Source: Mycoplasmataceae bacterium
GTDB lineage: Bacteria; Bacillota_I; Bacilli_A; Mycoplasmatales; Mycoplasmoidaceae
Direction: 5' to 3'
Length of the DNA stretch: 9,177 nt
Assembly (NCBI GenBank): GCA_020024715.1
Contig: JAHHTJ010000017.1
Span: forward strand, 1-9,177
The notes beneath the pieces were generated by a model that ran no database searches, was not told the DNA's origin, and saw only the letters and a program-made list of their open reading frames with translations. The position numbers and the translations under genes are program-made. Below, piece by piece: positions 8,659 through 9,177 of this stretch (positions within the stretch are counted from its first letter, which is position 1; each line of letters begins with the position of its first letter).

Positions 8659-9177
8659 TTAATTAAAAAAGGAATTTATTATATTTTTTATATCTACATT
8701 TGAATTAGAAGAAATAAATTGATTAATTAGTAATTCTATTTCTTTTTGAATCTCATTATTTTTCAATTTTAATATAAATTCAATTATTTGAATTGTAAAT
8801 CTTAAATCATTATTAGAACAATTATTTATATAACAAGACATTATATTGATAATCTTTGTACCTGAAGTGTTCTTATCATCGTAATTCTTATAATCTAACT
8901 TCCATAAAATAATGGTTCATGGTGAGACAAATGATTTCTTAACAATCTTAATTGATTAAGTATTCAAATAAATGGAGTTAAACGAATATATTTTTTCAAT
9001 TATATTTATATGTTTTATAAAAATTAAAATTAAATATGATGTTTTCACTATGTTTAAGTAATTGATTGTTATATTTATAATTATTTCTAAATTTTATAAA
9101 TCAGTTTACCAAATCACCAAACGAAGTTACGGTTTTTAAAATATAAATTGGCATTTTAGATACAAAATCATCTAGAT
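8659..9177 (-). pseudogene. Abi-family (Abi_2, HEPN-type) gene, 3' part, frameshifted twice
   Basis: The gene enters from the right edge. Three minus-strand frames, read with UGA as Trp, join into one Abi-like C-terminal half. Frame 1 (from 9175 to stop 8978) reads MPIYILKTVTSFGDLVNWF and onward, the P-I..E/T-SFG-L pattern of this family. Frame 2 (about 8990 to stop 8895) reads YIRLTPFIWILNQLRLLRNH and ends in HLSHHEPLFY. Frame 3 (to stop 8659) supplies the C-terminal 80 or so residues, a Leu/Ile/Asn-rich helical tail. Each switch fits loss of one base, near 8990 and near 8910. RNHLSHHEP carries the R-x4-H motif typical of HEPN RNases, so the active-site segment survives although the frame is broken. 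Known members act in phage abortive infection; here the gene is probably dead. Sequencing error at A/T runs is the alternative. Confidence 0.68.

Noticed and set aside
1..9177. CRISPR array, tRNA, rRNA, insertion sequence or lipoprotein gene
   Set aside because: No regularly spaced repeats, cloverleaf, rRNA-like segments, transposase motifs or lipobox-containing signal peptide were found on either strand.

Overview
The window is AT-rich DNA from a mollicute (Mycoplasma or a close relative). The main evidence is the genetic code. Every long minus-strand gene is open only if UGA is read as tryptophan; about 24 of the 26 Trp codons I count in the four main genes are TGA and only two are TGG. With the standard code the window breaks into many short fragments. 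The species cannot be fixed from what is visible.

Layout, in the direction of transcription (right to left, minus strand). The right edge (8659-9177) holds the 3' half of a decayed Abi-family (Abi_2, HEPN-type) gene with two one-base frameshifts, followed by a strong hairpin at 8618-8650. A non-coding stretch of about 375 bases (8251-8617) follows. It carries a possible promoter, repeated TTTAAGT-type motifs and several short hairpins. Then come four large genes packed almost without gaps: A (6255-8240, 661 aa), B (4299-6251, 650 aa), C (2337-4286, 649 aa) and D (235-2337, 700 aa). The junctions are 3 bases (A/B), 12 bases (B/C) and a 1-base stop/start overlap (C/D). A hairpin terminator (176-207) closes the operon, and the leftmost 175 bases show no gene.

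A, B, C and D are four divergent paralogs of one family that I do not recognise. They share length, order of segments and several short anchors: a Gly-Gly in the N-terminal region, a Trp followed by a hydrophobic helix, an SFI-x-DN-x-I-L-L-like element, and a C-terminal membrane hairpin preceded by a charged ER-type motif. None has a signal peptide. The charge pattern suggests a cytosolic region of about 530-610 residues, two transmembrane helices, a short outward loop that differs strongly between paralogs, and a basic cytosolic tail. D, and less so B, carries His-rich clusters.

The simplest reading is one transcript producing four subunits of a hetero-oligomeric membrane complex, or a diversified tandem family. 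The function is unknown; a metal- or ion-related role is only a hypothesis.
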